A DNA stretch of 64,000 nt, taken from the NCBI RefSeq assembly GCF_038900055.1, contig NZ_JBBMQM010000001.1, positions 434,001 through 498,000 of the forward strand. Reading direction: 5' to 3'. The notes under the pieces are model-generated. The model did no database searches and was not told where the DNA came from. It worked only from the letters and a program-made list of their open reading frames with translations. How positions within the stretch are numbered: position 1 is the stretch's first letter; the number at the start of each line of letters is the position of its first letter. The stretch comes from Henriciella sp. AS95 (GTDB taxonomy: Bacteria > Pseudomonadota > Alphaproteobacteria > Caulobacterales > Hyphomonadaceae). The translations under genes and the position numbers were made by a program. Positions 43,417 to 53,288 of the stretch are shown piece by piece.

Positions 43417-46209
43417 TCAGACCTGCTGCTGATCCGCGCCGGTCAGGGAGCCGTGGCAATGCTTGTATTTCTTGCCGGAGCCGCACGGGCAGGGCGCATT
43501 GCGCGGCGTGTTGGACCAGTCATCCTCAGCCTGATGCAGCGGTGGCCCGGCATGCGGATCATTCGGACCTTCGATGACATCCGGGGTCATCTCATTGTCG
43601 CCGGTGTCCGGATCGAGATGGGTTTCCTGCATGGCGGGCTGCTGCGGGGCCTGTTCGCGGCGTAGCAGCTGCTGACGGGCGGCGGCCATTTCGGCGCGCT
43701 GCTCATCGGTGGCTGGCGGTGCAATGCGGATGTTCATCAGGATGCGAGTGACTTCGGTGCGCATCGTGTCGAGCAGGTCATTGAAGAGCTTGAAGGCTTC
43801 TTCCTTGAACTCGTTCAGCGGGTCGCGCTGACCATAGGAGCGCAGGTGAATAACCGAGCGAAGCTGGTCGATCTGCTGCAGGTGCTGGCGCCAGCGGCCG
43901 TCCAGGACTTGCAGGAGGACCTGCTTCTCGACCTGCTGCATCTGCTGTTTGCCGACCTGTTCGACCTTCTGTTCGAAAGCCTGGTCGGCGGCAACGCGGA
44001 TACGTTCGGCGATCTCGTCATTGGCGACGCCTTCTTCGCTGGCCCACTGAGCGATCGGCAGGTCGATGCCGAGTTCGGTTTTCAGCGTTTCGGTGAGGCC
44101 ATCAACGTCCCACTGTTCTGCAAAGGCTTTTGGCGGCATGGCGATGGCGACATAGCCGTCGATCACATCGTGGCGCATGTCTGTGACAACGGCGGTGACA
44201 TTGTCGGCGTGCATGAAGTCACGGCGCTGCTCGAAGATGGCTTTGCGCTGATCGTTGATGACGTCGTCATATTTGAGGACGTTCTTGCGGATTTCGAAAT
44301 TGCGCTGCTCGATTTTCTTCTGGGAGGTTTCGATGGCCTTGTTCATCCACGGATGGGTGATGCCTTCGTCTTCCTTGATGCCGAGACTCTTCATGATCGA
44401 ATTGAGACGGTCAGCGGCGAAGACGCGCATCAGGTCATCTTCAACCGAGATGAAGAACTTCGATTTGCCGGGGTCACCCTGACGGCCTGTACGGCCGCGC
44501 AGCTGGTTATCAATGCGGCGGCTTTCGTGGCGTTCGGTACCGAGCACGAAGAGCCCGCCGGCGGCGAGCGCTTCCTTCTTGCCGACTTCGATGTCGGCTT
44601 TCAGCTCGGTTTCCATGGCCTTTTCTTCCTCTTCGGAAGGGTCGCGGCCATGCTTTTCCTTGAACTCGTCAATTGCCTTCCAGAGGCGCATTTCGAGGTT
44701 GCCGCCAAGCTGGATATCGGTGCCGCGGCCGGCCATGTTGGTGGCGACGGTGACAGCGCCCGGCAGGCCGGCATCGGCGATGATCTCGGCTTCCTGCTCG
44801 TGGTGGCGGGCGTTCAGAACCTTGTGGGGCACCTTGGCCTGCGTCAGCAGGGTGGAGATGATTTCGGATTTCTCGATAGACGCGGTGCCGAGCAGGACCG
44901 GCTGGCCCTTGGCGCGCGCATCGCGGACTTCCTTGATGATTTCCTGATACTTGGCCGACGCGACCCGGTAGACGACATCATCATCGTCAATACGCTGGAT
45001 CGGCTTGTTGGTCGGCAGCTGGTAGACGTCCAGCTTGTAGATATCTGCAAATTCGTCGGCCTCGGTGATGGCGGTACCGGTCATGCCGGCGAGCTTTTCA
45101 TAGAGGCGGAAATAATTCTGGAAGGTAATCGAGGCGAGGGTCTGGTTCTCCGGCTTGATCTCGACGCCTTCCTTTGCCTCGATCGCCTGGTGGAGGCCTT
45201 CGGACAGACGGCGTCCTTCCATCATGCGTCCGGTGAACTCGTCGACCAGCATGACCTGGCCGTCCTTCATCAGATAGTCCTTGTCGCGGTGGAACAGCTT
45301 GTGCGCGCGCAGGGCCTGATTGGAGTGGTGGACGATGGTGACGTTCTGCGGATCCCAGAGCGAGCCTTCCAGAAGGCCGGCTTCTTCCAGCATCTGCTCC
45401 ATCTTCTCCATGCCTTCTTCTGTGAAGACGCAGGAGCGTTGCTTTTCGTCGAGTTCGACATCGGTTTCGTCGTCGAGTTGCGGGATCAGCTTGTCGATGG
45501 TGCGGTAAAGGTCCGAGCGGTCGTCGGTCGGGCCGGAAATGATCAGCGGGGTGCGGGCTTCGTCGATCAGGATGGAGTCGACCTCGTCGACGATGGCATA
45601 GGCGTGGCCGCGCTGCGCCATCTGGTCGAGCGAGTATTTCATATTGTCGCGCAGATAGTCGAAGCCGAACTCATTGTTCGTGCCGTAGGTGATGTCGCAG
45701 GCATAGGCCGCCTTGCGTTCCTGGTCGTTCAGGCCGTGGACGATGACGCCCGTGGTGAGACCCAGAAAGCTATAAAGCTTGCCCATCCAGTCCGCATCGC
45801 GGCTGGCGAGGTAGTCGTTGACGGTAATGACGTGAACGCCCTTGCCGGCGAGCGCATTGAGATAGACAGCCAGCGTCGCAACGAGCGTCTTGCCCTCACC
45901 GGTGCGCATTTCCGCGATCGCGCCCTGATGCAGGACGATCCCGCCAATCAGCTGCACGTCAAAATGCCGCATGCCAAGCGAGCGGACAGAGCCTTCGCGA
46001 ACCACCGCAAACGCTTCTTCGAGAATGTCGTCGAGACCAGCGCCATCGGCGAGGCGCTTTTTGAATTCGTCTGTTTTTGCTCTCAGCTCGTCATCGCTGA
46101 GCGCCTGCATGGACGTTTCCAGAGCATTGATCTTCTCGACGCGCTTTCGCATCGGTTTGATCCGTCTGTCATTTGAAGAGCCGAAAATCTTGCGGGCAAC
46201 TGAGAGCAT
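43417..46209 (-). CDS. secA: preprotein translocase ATPase SecA
   Basis: 930 residues from the ATG at 46209 ([16 protein letters not shown]); a GTG at 46224 would add five residues and cannot be excluded. The DEAD motor domain I has [20 protein letters not shown], and the [20 protein letters not shown] and later [21 protein letters not shown] motifs follow. The C-terminal zinc finger is [18 protein letters not shown]. It drives preproteins through SecYEG. It is divergent from the parvulin gene, a common alphaproteobacterial arrangement. Confidence 0.98.
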   Translation of the reverse strand: MLSVARKIFGSSNDRRIKPMRKRVEKINALETSMQALSDDELRAKTDEFKKRLADGAGLDDILEEAFAVVREGSVRSLGMRHFDVQLIGGIVLHQGAIAEMRTGEGKTLVATLAVYLNALAGKGVHVITVNDYLASRDADWMGKLYSFLGLTTGVIVHGLNDQERKAAYACDITYGTNNEFGFDYLRDNMKYSLDQMAQRGHAYAIVDEVDSILIDEARTPLIISGPTDDRSDLYRTIDKLIPQLDDETDVELDEKQRSCVFTEEGMEKMEQMLEEAGLLEGSLWDPQNVTIVHHSNQALRAHKLFHRDKDYLMKDGQVMLVDEFTGRMMEGRRLSEGLHQAIEAKEGVEIKPENQTLASITFQNYFRLYEKLAGMTGTAITEADEFADIYKLDVYQLPTNKPIQRIDDDDVVYRVASAKYQEIIKEVRDARAKGQPVLLGTASIEKSEIISTLLTQAKVPHKVLNARHHEQEAEIIADAGLPGAVTVATNMAGRGTDIQLGGNLEMRLWKAIDEFKEKHGRDPSEEEEKAMETELKADIEVGKKEALAAGGLFVLGTERHESRRIDNQLRGRTGRQGDPGKSKFFISVEDDLMRVFAADRLNSIMKSLGIKEDEGITHPWMNKAIETSQKKIEQRNFEIRKNVLKYDDVINDQRKAIFEQRRDFMHADNVTAVVTDMRHDVIDGYVAIAMPPKAFAEQWDVDGLTETLKTELGIDLPIAQWASEEGVANDEIAERIRVAADQAFEQKVEQVGKQQMQQVEKQVLLQVLDGRWRQHLQQIDQLRSVIHLRSYGQRDPLNEFKEEAFKLFNDLLDTMRTEVTRILMNIRIAPPATDEQRAEMAAARQQLLRREQAPQQPAMQETHLDPDTGDNEMTPDVIEGPNDPHAGPPLHQAEDDWSNTPRNAPCPCGSGKKYKHCHGSLTGADQQQV

Positions 46210-46399
46210 GGGGTCTCGCACCAATCTACGCGGTTGACTTGGTTAGGCCCTCCTGCCTTGAACTTCTTTACAGGAGGTGCACACGGAAGTGTATGCAAAC
46301 GGGCACACTAACCTCTCGACCAGTACCCGCCGGAGACTTAAGAACGCCGCTGTGGGGTGTCAATGCGGATGGGTGTACGTGAATCAGAAGGGAAATTGC

Positions 46400-47380
46400 A
46401 TGAAATCCTCCCGGGCTTTGCTTCTCGGACTCTGCGTATCACTCGGCCTGATGGCGGCGGCATGTGACACGGAGTTTACCAATCCCGCGCGAAATCCTGT
46501 CGGATTCGACGCTTCCACAGCAGCCGTCGTGAATGGTGAGCCGATCTATATCTCCGATGTCGAGCTTGAAGCGGTTGCCCAGGGACGCATCGAAGCGGGC
46601 GAGGCTTTTGGCCCCGACCACACGGAATATCAGCTTGTTCTCGAGCAGCTGATCGATCAGCGCCTGCTCGCGCAGGAGGCCGTCCGTCGCGGGCTCGACC
46701 GGTCCCCGAGCGCGCAGCGGCGGCTGGAAACAGCGCGTGAGCGCCTGCTTGGAAACTTCCTGATGGAGGACCTCGTCGCCACCGAAGTGACCGACGCGGC
46801 GATCGACCAGATGTATGACGAGCAGGTCAAGCTGCAGCAGATCGACGACGAAGTGCGCATCCGCCACATCCTGTTCGACACCAAAGAAGAGGCCGAGGCC
46901 GTGCTGCCCCGGGCTCGCAATGGGGAAGATTTTACGGCGCTGGCATTCGAATTTTCCAAGGATACGCGCACGCGCCTCGATGGCGGGTCCTTTGGCTGGG
47001 TCTCGCCCAATGAAATGATCGACCCGTTTCCGTCCGTCATCGCTGATACGACGGTTGGCGAGATTTCAGAGCCGTTCGAGTCCGAGCAGGGCTGGCATAT
47101 CCTGAAAGTCGAAGACCGGCGCACGCGCCCGCCCAAGACCAAGGATGAGATGCGCCCGGAGATCGTCACCTATCTCACCTTTACCAAGATCAGCCAGATC
47201 CTGCGCGACTTGCGGACCAATGCCAGCATTGAGCAGCGCGATGGCGGGCGCGCCCTGGAGCCGCCACCGCTGGTCGAGGAAGACGACGCGGGAGCAGAGC
47301 CGGAAGCTGGTGGAGAAGACACCGCACCACAACCGGATGAAACGCTTCCGACCGGCGAAGACGAAGGCCCCAGCGAATAA
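46400..47380 (+). CDS. PpiC/SurA-type peptidyl-prolyl isomerase, lipoprotein
   Basis: 326 residues from the ATG at 46400. The signal peptide ends in LMAAACDTE, with a lipobox-like Ala-Ala-Ala-Cys, so it is likely a lipoprotein. A SurA-like N-terminal helical domain (about 40-160) precedes a parvulin rotamase domain (about 165-270; VRIRHILFDTKEEAEAVL, GGSFGWVSPNEM, SEQGWHILKVEDRR). A Glu/Pro-rich tail ends the protein. It folds outer-membrane proteins after export by SecA. The stop overlaps argJ (TAATG). Confidence 0.92.
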   Translation: MKSSRALLLGLCVSLGLMAAACDTEFTNPARNPVGFDASTAAVVNGEPIYISDVELEAVAQGRIEAGEAFGPDHTEYQLVLEQLIDQRLLAQEAVRRGLDRSPSAQRRLETARERLLGNFLMEDLVATEVTDAAIDQMYDEQVKLQQIDDEVRIRHILFDTKEEAEAVLPRARNGEDFTALAFEFSKDTRTRLDGGSFGWVSPNEMIDPFPSVIADTTVGEISEPFESEQGWHILKVEDRRTRPPKTKDEMRPEIVTYLTFTKISQILRDLRTNASIEQRDGGRALEPPPLVEEDDAGAEPEAGGEDTAPQPDETLPTGEDEGPSE

Positions 47381-48630
47381 TGCAACTGACACCCTCTCCT
47401 TTTGCGCCGGCGGAGTTTCCGGCGCTCCCGACCGTCAAGGGCGTGCGCGCGGCGACGGCATCTCGCGGTTTCTATGCAAAGCGCGGCGTCGAGCGCGATG
47501 ACGTTTTCCTGTTCCTGATGCCGGAAGGCACCTCGGCGGCGGGCGTGTTTACCCGCTCGCACACCGCTTCGGCAGATGTCGAATGGTGCCGTGAGGCGTT
47601 AATCAAGGGCGCGGGAAAAGGACGGGCCGTGATTGCCAATGCGGGCAATTCCAACGCCTTCACAGGCGTTGCGGGTGTGAAAAAGAATGAAGCGACGCTG
47701 GCGGCCATGGTCGAAACGCTGGGCGTGCCGAAGGAGGAATGTTTCCTGTCCGCGACCGGCGTCATTGGCGAGCCGCTGCCGGACCCGGCCTATGTCGGCA
47801 AGATGCTTCCGGAGCTTGGGAGCAAGCTGGGTGCGCCCGACTGGGAGGCCTGCACGCGTGCCTTCATGACCACCGATACGTTTCCCAAGGGCGCGGGCGC
47901 GACAAGCGAGATTGATGGCACTGAGGTCGCCATTTCGGGCATCCTGAAAGGCTCCGGCATGATCATGCCGAACATGGCGACGATGCTCTGCTATGTGTTT
48001 ACCGATGCGGCGATCGCCCCCGATGTGCTGGATGAGCTGCTGCGCGAGGCGGTCGAGCCGACGCTGAACTCGGTCACGGTCGACGGCGATACCTCCACTT
48101 CCGACACATGCATGCTGTTTGCGACGGGGGCCTCCGGTGCGCCGATGATCGAGAGCGGGTCGGACCCGCGGCTGGACGCGTTTCGCGAAGCCCTTGGCGG
48201 CGTCTTTCGTGATCTCGCCCACCAGCTGGTAAAGGATGGCGAGGGCGCGAGCAAATTTGTCGAAATTCGCGTCGAGAACGCTGTCACAGCCCGTTCGGCC
48301 AAGGCTATCGGCCTCAGCATTGCGAACTCGCCGCTGGTGAAGACGGCCATCGCAGCCGGAGACGCGAATTGGGGGCGGATCGTCATGGCCGTCGGCAAAT
48401 CGCTGGAGCCCATCGTTCGTGACAATATGCGCATCTGGTTCGGTGATCTGCTGATCGCTGAAGGCGGGCTGCGGGCGCCGACCTATGACGAGGCCGCCGC
48501 GAGCGCTCACTTTGCAAAAGACAGTATCGAGATCCGGGTCGATGTCGCTGCCGGTGATGAGGCCTGGACGGTCTGGACCTGCGACCTGACCCATGCCTAT
48601 GTCGACATTAACGGCGCCTACCGGACATGA
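47380..48630 (+). CDS. argJ: bifunctional ornithine acetyltransferase / N-acetylglutamate synthase
   Basis: 416 residues. The self-cleavage region is conserved (GSGMIMPNMATMLC, with the Thr of MATML being the nucleophile for the beta subunit). SSTGVIGEPL-type and LTVDGDTSTSD-type sequences, here SATGVIGEPLP and VTVDGDTSTSD, are present. It recycles the acetyl group in arginine synthesis. The gene order parvulin-argJ-mutT is usual in alphaproteobacteria. Confidence 0.97.
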   Translation: MQLTPSPFAPAEFPALPTVKGVRAATASRGFYAKRGVERDDVFLFLMPEGTSAAGVFTRSHTASADVEWCREALIKGAGKGRAVIANAGNSNAFTGVAGVKKNEATLAAMVETLGVPKEECFLSATGVIGEPLPDPAYVGKMLPELGSKLGAPDWEACTRAFMTTDTFPKGAGATSEIDGTEVAISGILKGSGMIMPNMATMLCYVFTDAAIAPDVLDELLREAVEPTLNSVTVDGDTSTSDTCMLFATGASGAPMIESGSDPRLDAFREALGGVFRDLAHQLVKDGEGASKFVEIRVENAVTARSAKAIGLSIANSPLVKTAIAAGDANWGRIVMAVGKSLEPIVRDNMRIWFGDLLIAEGGLRAPTYDEAAASAHFAKDSIEIRVDVAAGDEAWTVWTCDLTHAYVDINGAYRT

Positions 48631-49031
48631 CGAAGCGGCTTCTGCTGGTCTCTGCGGCGGCGATCTTTGACGGCGATGGGCGCATTCTCCTGGCTCAGCG
48701 GCCTGAAGGAAAGGCCATGGCGGGCCTGTGGGAGTTTCCGGGCGGGAAGGTTGAAACGGGCGAAACCCCGGCCGAAGCGCTGGTCCGTGAACTGCAGGAA
48801 GAGCTACAGATCACCGTCGACGCCCTAAAATTGAAACCGATAAATTTCGCAAGTTTTGATTATCCGGATTTTCACCTTTTGATGCCACTTTTTCAGGTGA
48901 ATGACTGGGTTGGTGAGCCTGTCGCACTTGAGGGCCAGACGCTCGAGTGGGTCAGACCAGCTAATCTTCACACCTATCCTGCGCCTCCAGCAGATATTCC
49001 GCTTTTTGCGGACCTGGCGGCGCGCTTCTGA
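48627..49031 (+). CDS. mutT: MutT-type Nudix hydrolase (8-oxo-dGTP diphosphatase)
   Basis: 134 residues with the Nudix box GGKVETGETPAEALVRELQE (residues about 36-58) and MAGLWEFPGG before it, the MutT signature. It sanitises the pool of oxidised dGTP. The start overlaps the argJ stop by ATGA. The Flp pilin gene follows 11 bp later. Confidence 0.93.
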   Translation: MTKRLLLVSAAAIFDGDGRILLAQRPEGKAMAGLWEFPGGKVETGETPAEALVRELQEELQITVDALKLKPINFASFDYPDFHLLMPLFQVNDWVGEPVALEGQTLEWVRPANLHTYPAPPADIPLFADLAARF

Positions 49032-49041
49032 AGGGGTCCAC

Positions 49042-49212
49042 ATGGTCCGGCATCTTGTTCTCTCCCTAATCGGCGATACGCGCGCAGCTACGGCAGTGGA
49101 GTACGGACTTCTCCTCGGGCTCATGGTTATTGCGATTGTTGGCGGCATCACGGCGGTTGGCGCTCAGACGACCAATAATATCGACTCGGCCGCGCAGGCT
49201 TATCCGACCTAA
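49042..49212 (+). CDS. Flp/Fap-type pilin subunit
   Basis: 56 residues from the ATG at 49042, with an AAGGGG site. The prepilin region DTRAATAVEYGLLLGLMVIA has the Glu-Tyr pair and hydrophobic helix (about 18-38) of Flp pilins processed by a Tad prepilin peptidase. The Tad assembly genes are not adjacent, but a Tad-type von Willebrand protein is at 61.2 kb. It would form surface pili for adhesion. Confidence 0.88.
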   Translation: MVRHLVLSLIGDTRAATAVEYGLLLGLMVIAIVGGITAVGAQTTNNIDSAAQAYPT

Positions 49213-49286
49213 GCCTTCTGCCGCGTGACAATTGACGCGGGCGTCTTACCGATCATGCTCTGACTGGAAACAGACCGGAGCAGAGC

Positions 49287-50450
49287 ATGAGCGAGCCGCA
49301 GCCTTTTACCATCGATATTCGCCAGCAGGTGCTTGAACGCATCCGTCAGCGCGTGCGCGACTATCGTTGGTTTCCGGCCCCTGATTCGGGCGGCGAGTGG
49401 CAATTCGGCATGTCCACCAGGGTGATGAAGGACATTCAGTCTTATTGGCTCAATCGATATGACTGGCGAAAGGTCGAAGCCGAACTCAATGCCTGGCCGC
49501 ATTACATGGCGGATGTGGATGGGCTGGAGCTGCACTTTCTGCACATTGTCGGCGAGGCAGGCGGCAAAAGACCCCTGCTGCTGACCCATGGCTGGCCTGG
49601 CTCGTTTTATGAATTCTACGAGGCCATTGGCCCGCTCGCCTTCCCGTCGAAACATGGCGGCAAGGCCGAAGATGCTTTCGACCTCGTGATCCCGTCCCTG
49701 CCGGGCTATGCCTTCTCGGGCAAGCCGTCTTCACCGATAGGCCAGCGCCGAACGGCTGAGCTGTTCGATAGGCTGATGCACGATGTGCTGGGCTATGAAA
49801 GCTATCTGGCGCAAGGCGGCGATTGGGGCAGTGTGGTGACCGGCTGGCTCGGTTTCAATCATGCGCAGGCGAAGGGCGGCGGCTGCGCAGCGATCCATCT
49901 CAACATGTTCGGCCTGCGCCCGTCTCCGGCGACGCCGACGACGGATGCGGAGCGGGCCTGGATGGGGAAGGCGCAAGCGGCCATGCAGGCAGAAGGCGCC
50001 TATCTGATGGAGCAGGCGACAAAGCCGCAGACCCTCGCCATGGCGCTGATGGATTCGCCGCTTGGGTCGGCAGCGTGGATTCTTGAGAAATTCCACGCCT
50101 GGTCAGACCTCTCTGACGGAGACCTGCTGAGCGTCTACAGCCGCGACCAGCTGATCACGAATGTCATGCTCTATCTCGTCAATGAGGCAATCGCGACGTC
50201 GGTCTGGTATTATGCAGGTTTCTATATGGAAGGGGGCGGCAGCCTGCCGGAAGGCGAGCGCGTCGAGGTGCCAACAGGCGTCGCCAATTATCCGGGCGAC
50301 ACGTACATGCTTTCACCGCCGCGCAGCTATTGGGATCGCGGCTACAATATCCAGCACTGGTCAGACATGCCGAAGGGTGGGCACTTCGCGGCAATGGAAG
50401 TGCCAGACCTGTTTGTCGAAAATATCAGAAACTGGGCGCGGACGGTCTAG
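49287..50450 (+). CDS. epoxide hydrolase (EHN-type alpha/beta hydrolase)
   Basis: 387 residues. The N-terminal EHN domain (IDIRQQVLERIRQRV..., then SYWLNRYDWRKVEAELN) precedes an alpha/beta-hydrolase. HGWPGS is the oxyanion loop, QGGDWGS contains the nucleophile Asp, and MPKGGHFAAMEVPDLF has the catalytic His. These features match microsomal/juvenile-hormone epoxide hydrolases, common in this group of bacteria. It is a single gene and its natural substrate is unknown. Confidence 0.92.
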   Translation: MSEPQPFTIDIRQQVLERIRQRVRDYRWFPAPDSGGEWQFGMSTRVMKDIQSYWLNRYDWRKVEAELNAWPHYMADVDGLELHFLHIVGEAGGKRPLLLTHGWPGSFYEFYEAIGPLAFPSKHGGKAEDAFDLVIPSLPGYAFSGKPSSPIGQRRTAELFDRLMHDVLGYESYLAQGGDWGSVVTGWLGFNHAQAKGGGCAAIHLNMFGLRPSPATPTTDAERAWMGKAQAAMQAEGAYLMEQATKPQTLAMALMDSPLGSAAWILEKFHAWSDLSDGDLLSVYSRDQLITNVMLYLVNEAIATSVWYYAGFYMEGGGSLPEGERVEVPTGVANYPGDTYMLSPPRSYWDRGYNIQHWSDMPKGGHFAAMEVPDLFVENIRNWARTV

Positions 50451-50459
50451 GGCGACCGG

Positions 50460-50762
50460 CTACATCGCCAGATTGATGAGCGTGATCATCAGCTGAATGA
50501 AGAGCGCCAGGCCGGCTAGGCCCACAATGGTTGCGATCCACGCGCCGCCAAATCCCAGGCCGACGCCGATGGCAATGCCCGCACCAGCCATCAGAATGAG
50601 CGAGACGAGCCAGTTAATGCCGATGGACAGGGTGAAGACCATGTAGCCAACAGCGACCAGCAGGATCAGGCTGCCCCAGGCGCTGGCTCTCATGAAGCCA
50701 GAATACATGCTGGACTGGGCGTCGATGTTCATCTCGCCATGTGTGTAATTGCTCTCGGCCAT
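50460..50762 (-). CDS. aa3-type cytochrome c oxidase subunit IV
   Basis: 100 residues with the N-terminal HGEMNIDAQSSMYSGFMRAS pattern of the proteobacterial subunit IV family, then three hydrophobic segments (about 29-47, 52-70 and 76-97). Known members have about 45 residues and one helix, so the extra C-terminal helices are unusual. The other oxidase subunits are not in the window. ATG at 50762. Confidence 0.65.
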   Translation of the reverse strand: MAESNYTHGEMNIDAQSSMYSGFMRASAWGSLILLVAVGYMVFTLSIGINWLVSLILMAGAGIAIGVGLGFGGAWIATIVGLAGLALFIQLMITLINLAM

Positions 50763-50860
50763 TGGTCGTCTCCAAAGCGGGGTCTTCCACGCCGTTTTAT
50801 TTATACCGGGGCCAGCGTCAAGCGGCCAAGTGGTCGCGGGCTGCGGCGCGAGTGTCTGCG

Positions 50861-51298
50861 CTAGTTCAGCTTTGACTTGTCCGGTTGCTTTTTCGGGGTG
50901 AAGTCAGGGTGAAGCGGAGCGGCCGGAACGCCCTCCTCTTTCAGGGCTTCGCGTTCTTCATTCGTGGTTTCACCCCAGATCGGGCGGTGGTCGCGTTCGC
51001 CATAAAACATGCTTCGCGCTTCTTCGGCGAACCCGTCGCCGACATAGTCATAATTTTCCGAAATGTGCTGGCGGGCCTTTGCGGCGAGTTTGCCGAAGAC
51101 TTTTTCAGGATCGCTTGCCCCGGATTTTTCGGAGGGCCGCACAGATGGCGCCATGACCTGTTTGCGGACCGCCGTGCCCGAGCAGGACGGGCAAGTGACC
51201 AGCCCGGCTTTTACCTGCTTGTCGAACCCTTCAGACGAGCCGAACCATCCGTCGAAGCTGGCATCACAGTCATCACATTGAAGCGCGTAGCGGATCAT
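50861..51298 (-). CDS. DUF1178 family protein
   Basis: 145 residues. The N-terminal CDDC and CPSC zinc-binding pairs, SFDGWFGSSEGFDKQ and TAVRKQVMAPSVR mark DUF1178, conserved in alphaproteobacteria and of unknown role. The C-terminus is a charged segment with EEREALKEEGVPAAPL. It is 12 bp after grxC in the same direction, so a shared transcript is likely. Confidence 0.88.
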   Translation of the reverse strand: MIRYALQCDDCDASFDGWFGSSEGFDKQVKAGLVTCPSCSGTAVRKQVMAPSVRPSEKSGASDPEKVFGKLAAKARQHISENYDYVGDGFAEEARSMFYGERDHRPIWGETTNEEREALKEEGVPAAPLHPDFTPKKQPDKSKLN

Positions 51299-51310
51299 CT
51301 TCCAGTCTCG

Positions 51311-51571
51311 TCAGGCTCCTTGCAGCATCGGGTCGAGCTTGCCGGCCCGGTCAAGGGCAAACATCTCGTCGCAGCCGCCAATATGGGTGTCTCCCACAAA
51401 GATTTGCGGGAACGTCCGGCCGCCATTTGAACGCTGAATCATTTCCGCTTTCTTGTCAGGGTCCATGCCCGCATCGATCTCGGTGAACTCGGCGCCCTTC
51501 TTCTTGAGGAGGGAGACGGCCCGTGAACAGAAAGGGCAGAAGCTGCGCGTATAGATGGTAACTTTGGACAT
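51311..51571 (-). CDS. grxC: glutaredoxin 3
   Basis: 86 residues with the dithiol active site CPFC (residues 12-15) after YTRSF, the cis-Pro TFPQIFVGD and GGCDEMFAL glutathione-binding motif. The second active-site Tyr of the usual CPYC is Phe. It reduces disulfides with glutathione. The gene is between comF and DUF1178, the usual alphaproteobacterial order. Confidence 0.94.
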   Translation of the reverse strand: MSKVTIYTRSFCPFCSRAVSLLKKKGAEFTEIDAGMDPDKKAEMIQRSNGGRTFPQIFVGDTHIGGCDEMFALDRAGKLDPMLQGA

Positions 51572-51599
51572 TCAGGCTCCAGAAATTGGTATCTTCAAC

Positions 51600-52370
51600 T
51601 TATATGGTGACGTCTGAAGGCCTGACAACGCGTGCGAGCACCAGCACATACACCTCAGCCGCCTTGCCCTTCTTCAGGGCACGCGTGCACGCTGCAAGGG
51701 TCGCGCCAGTGGTGAACACATCATCAATCAGAAGAATATGCGCGCCCTCGATGCTTTTGAGACGGCTGGGGCGAGCCATGAAGGCGCCGCGCACATTGAG
51801 GTGGCGCTCACGCGCAGACCGGTTGCCTTGGGTCGGCGTAGGCCGGGTGCGCTTCAATGCGTCGTGACTGCAAGGCTTACCCGTCTGCCGGGAGAGTGCA
51901 TCTGCGAGCCAGCCGGACTGGTTGTAGCCGCGAGACGCAAGCCGCCGGTAATGAAGGGGAACGGGGACAATCAGGTCCGCGCGATCAATAATGTCCCGCC
52001 CGGCAAGTGCCATCCAGCGGGCATAGGTGGCCAGGCCATCGCGGCGCCCGGCGCGTTTGAGGTCGAGGACCGGTTTGCGGGACGCGTCGTCATATTGCAG
52101 GGCGGCGCGTGCCGCATCCCATTTCGGGGGCCTTGCCACGCAAGCTGCGCAGATGCCGGCATCGCCAAGATCGGCCTCAAGCGGCAGGGCGCACTTTTGA
52201 CAGCCCGAACCGCTCAGGAAGGTAAGTTTCGCGAAGTCATCGGGTGCGATCAGACCGTCGCCGCCATGATGTTCGCCCGAGACAAGCGAGCGCGATGGCC
52301 AGACAAAACTGCCCAGCGACCGCAGTCCGGTCTTTGCTGCACGCGACATGCGGTGCATATCGAGATCCAT
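51600..52370 (-). CDS. comF: ComF-family phosphoribosyltransferase-like protein
   Basis: 256 residues from the ATG at 52370, which has a GGGGTAGG site. An N-terminal zinc-binding pair (GCQKCALP, ICAACVA) leads into a PRTase domain with VPVPLHYRRLASRGYNQSG and the PRPP-motif HILLIDDVFTTGATLAAC. ComF is required for DNA uptake in transformable bacteria; in others its role is unclear. The start codon shares CATG with that of the divergent methyltransferase gene, leaving no intergenic space. Confidence 0.9.
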   Translation of the reverse strand: MDLDMHRMSRAAKTGLRSLGSFVWPSRSLVSGEHHGGDGLIAPDDFAKLTFLSGSGCQKCALPLEADLGDAGICAACVARPPKWDAARAALQYDDASRKPVLDLKRAGRRDGLATYARWMALAGRDIIDRADLIVPVPLHYRRLASRGYNQSGWLADALSRQTGKPCSHDALKRTRPTPTQGNRSARERHLNVRGAFMARPSRLKSIEGAHILLIDDVFTTGATLAACTRALKKGKAAEVYVLVLARVVRPSDVTI

Positions 52371-53283
52371 GACACCTACCCCACCCAAGCTTTTTGACTC
52401 GGCGCAATTGCAGATGCACCGCGACCGGGCCGCCAAAACCTATGGTGAGTATGACTTCCTGAAGCGCCGGGAGTCGAGTCAGCTCATTGAAAGACTGGAA
52501 GACGTCTCGCGGACGTTCTCGACTGTGCTGGATTTCGGGACGCATGACGGCACGGCAGCCGAGATGCTGGCCCAGCATGACCAGGTGGGTTCGGTCGAGG
52601 CGGTGGAGCTTTCAGATGGGTTCCGGCAGCTTGCAGAGGCGCGGGGCGTATCGGTTCGGTCGCTGCAGGGCGAAGCATTTGACCTTCCGGCTGAACGCTA
52701 TGATCTGGTCACGAGCATCCTGGCACTGCACTGGGTCAATGACCTGCCGGGCGCGCTGATCCAGATCAAGCAGGCGCTGAAGCCGGATGGGCTGTTTCTC
52801 GGTTGCCTGTTCGGGGCAGGGACGCTGAACGAACTACGCACCAGCCTGCTGGAAGCCGAAGCTGAGGTGACGGGCGGCGCGACGCCGCGCGTGTCACCGC
52901 TGCCGGGCCTGCAGGATATGGCGGGGCTGTTGCAGCGTGCCGGCTTTGCGCTTCCCGTGGTCGATGTGGCGCCGGTGACGGTGCGCTATGGCGATCCGTT
53001 CAAGCTGCTGGCTGACCTGAAGGGCATGGGCGAGCAGGCGGCTTTTGCGCCGAATGAAAAGGCGCCGCGCCGGCCGCTCTCGCCGCGTATCCTGGCGCGC
53101 ATGGCGCAGATTTATGCTGAGCGGTTTTCCGACCCCGACGGCCGGATGCGGGCAACGTTTAATGTCGTCTGGCTGTCCGGCTGGGCGCCCGATGCGAACC
53201 AGCCCAAGCCTTTGCGGCCCGGCAGTGCGAAGCATTCGCTGGCTGATGCGGTGCGCAAGGCCGGCGAGTCGAACGACAAATAA
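52369..53283 (+). CDS. SAM-dependent methyltransferase (NDUFAF5/BioC-like)
   Basis: 304 residues. The DRAAKTYGEYDFLKRRESSQL start, VLDFGTHDGTAAEML SAM motif, ILALHWVNDLPGALIQIKQAL and PLPGLQDMAGLLQRAGF match the bacterial NDUFAF5 family. In mitochondria NDUFAF5 hydroxylates an arginine on complex I; BioC-type members act in biotin synthesis. The long C-terminal region (ATFNVVWLSGWAP) is NDUFAF5-like. The ATG at 52369 overlaps the start of comF; the ATG at 52348 is an alternative. Confidence 0.88.
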   Translation: MTPTPPKLFDSAQLQMHRDRAAKTYGEYDFLKRRESSQLIERLEDVSRTFSTVLDFGTHDGTAAEMLAQHDQVGSVEAVELSDGFRQLAEARGVSVRSLQGEAFDLPAERYDLVTSILALHWVNDLPGALIQIKQALKPDGLFLGCLFGAGTLNELRTSLLEAEAEVTGGATPRVSPLPGLQDMAGLLQRAGFALPVVDVAPVTVRYGDPFKLLADLKGMGEQAAFAPNEKAPRRPLSPRILARMAQIYAERFSDPDGRMRATFNVVWLSGWAPDANQPKPLRPGSAKHSLADAVRKAGESNDK

Positions 53284-53288
53284 AAAAT

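Noticed and set aside
43846-46176. A 776-codon open frame on the plus strand opposite secA
   Set aside because: It is antisense to the strongly conserved secA sequence; its long size follows from GC-rich codon bias, and its residues show no domain.
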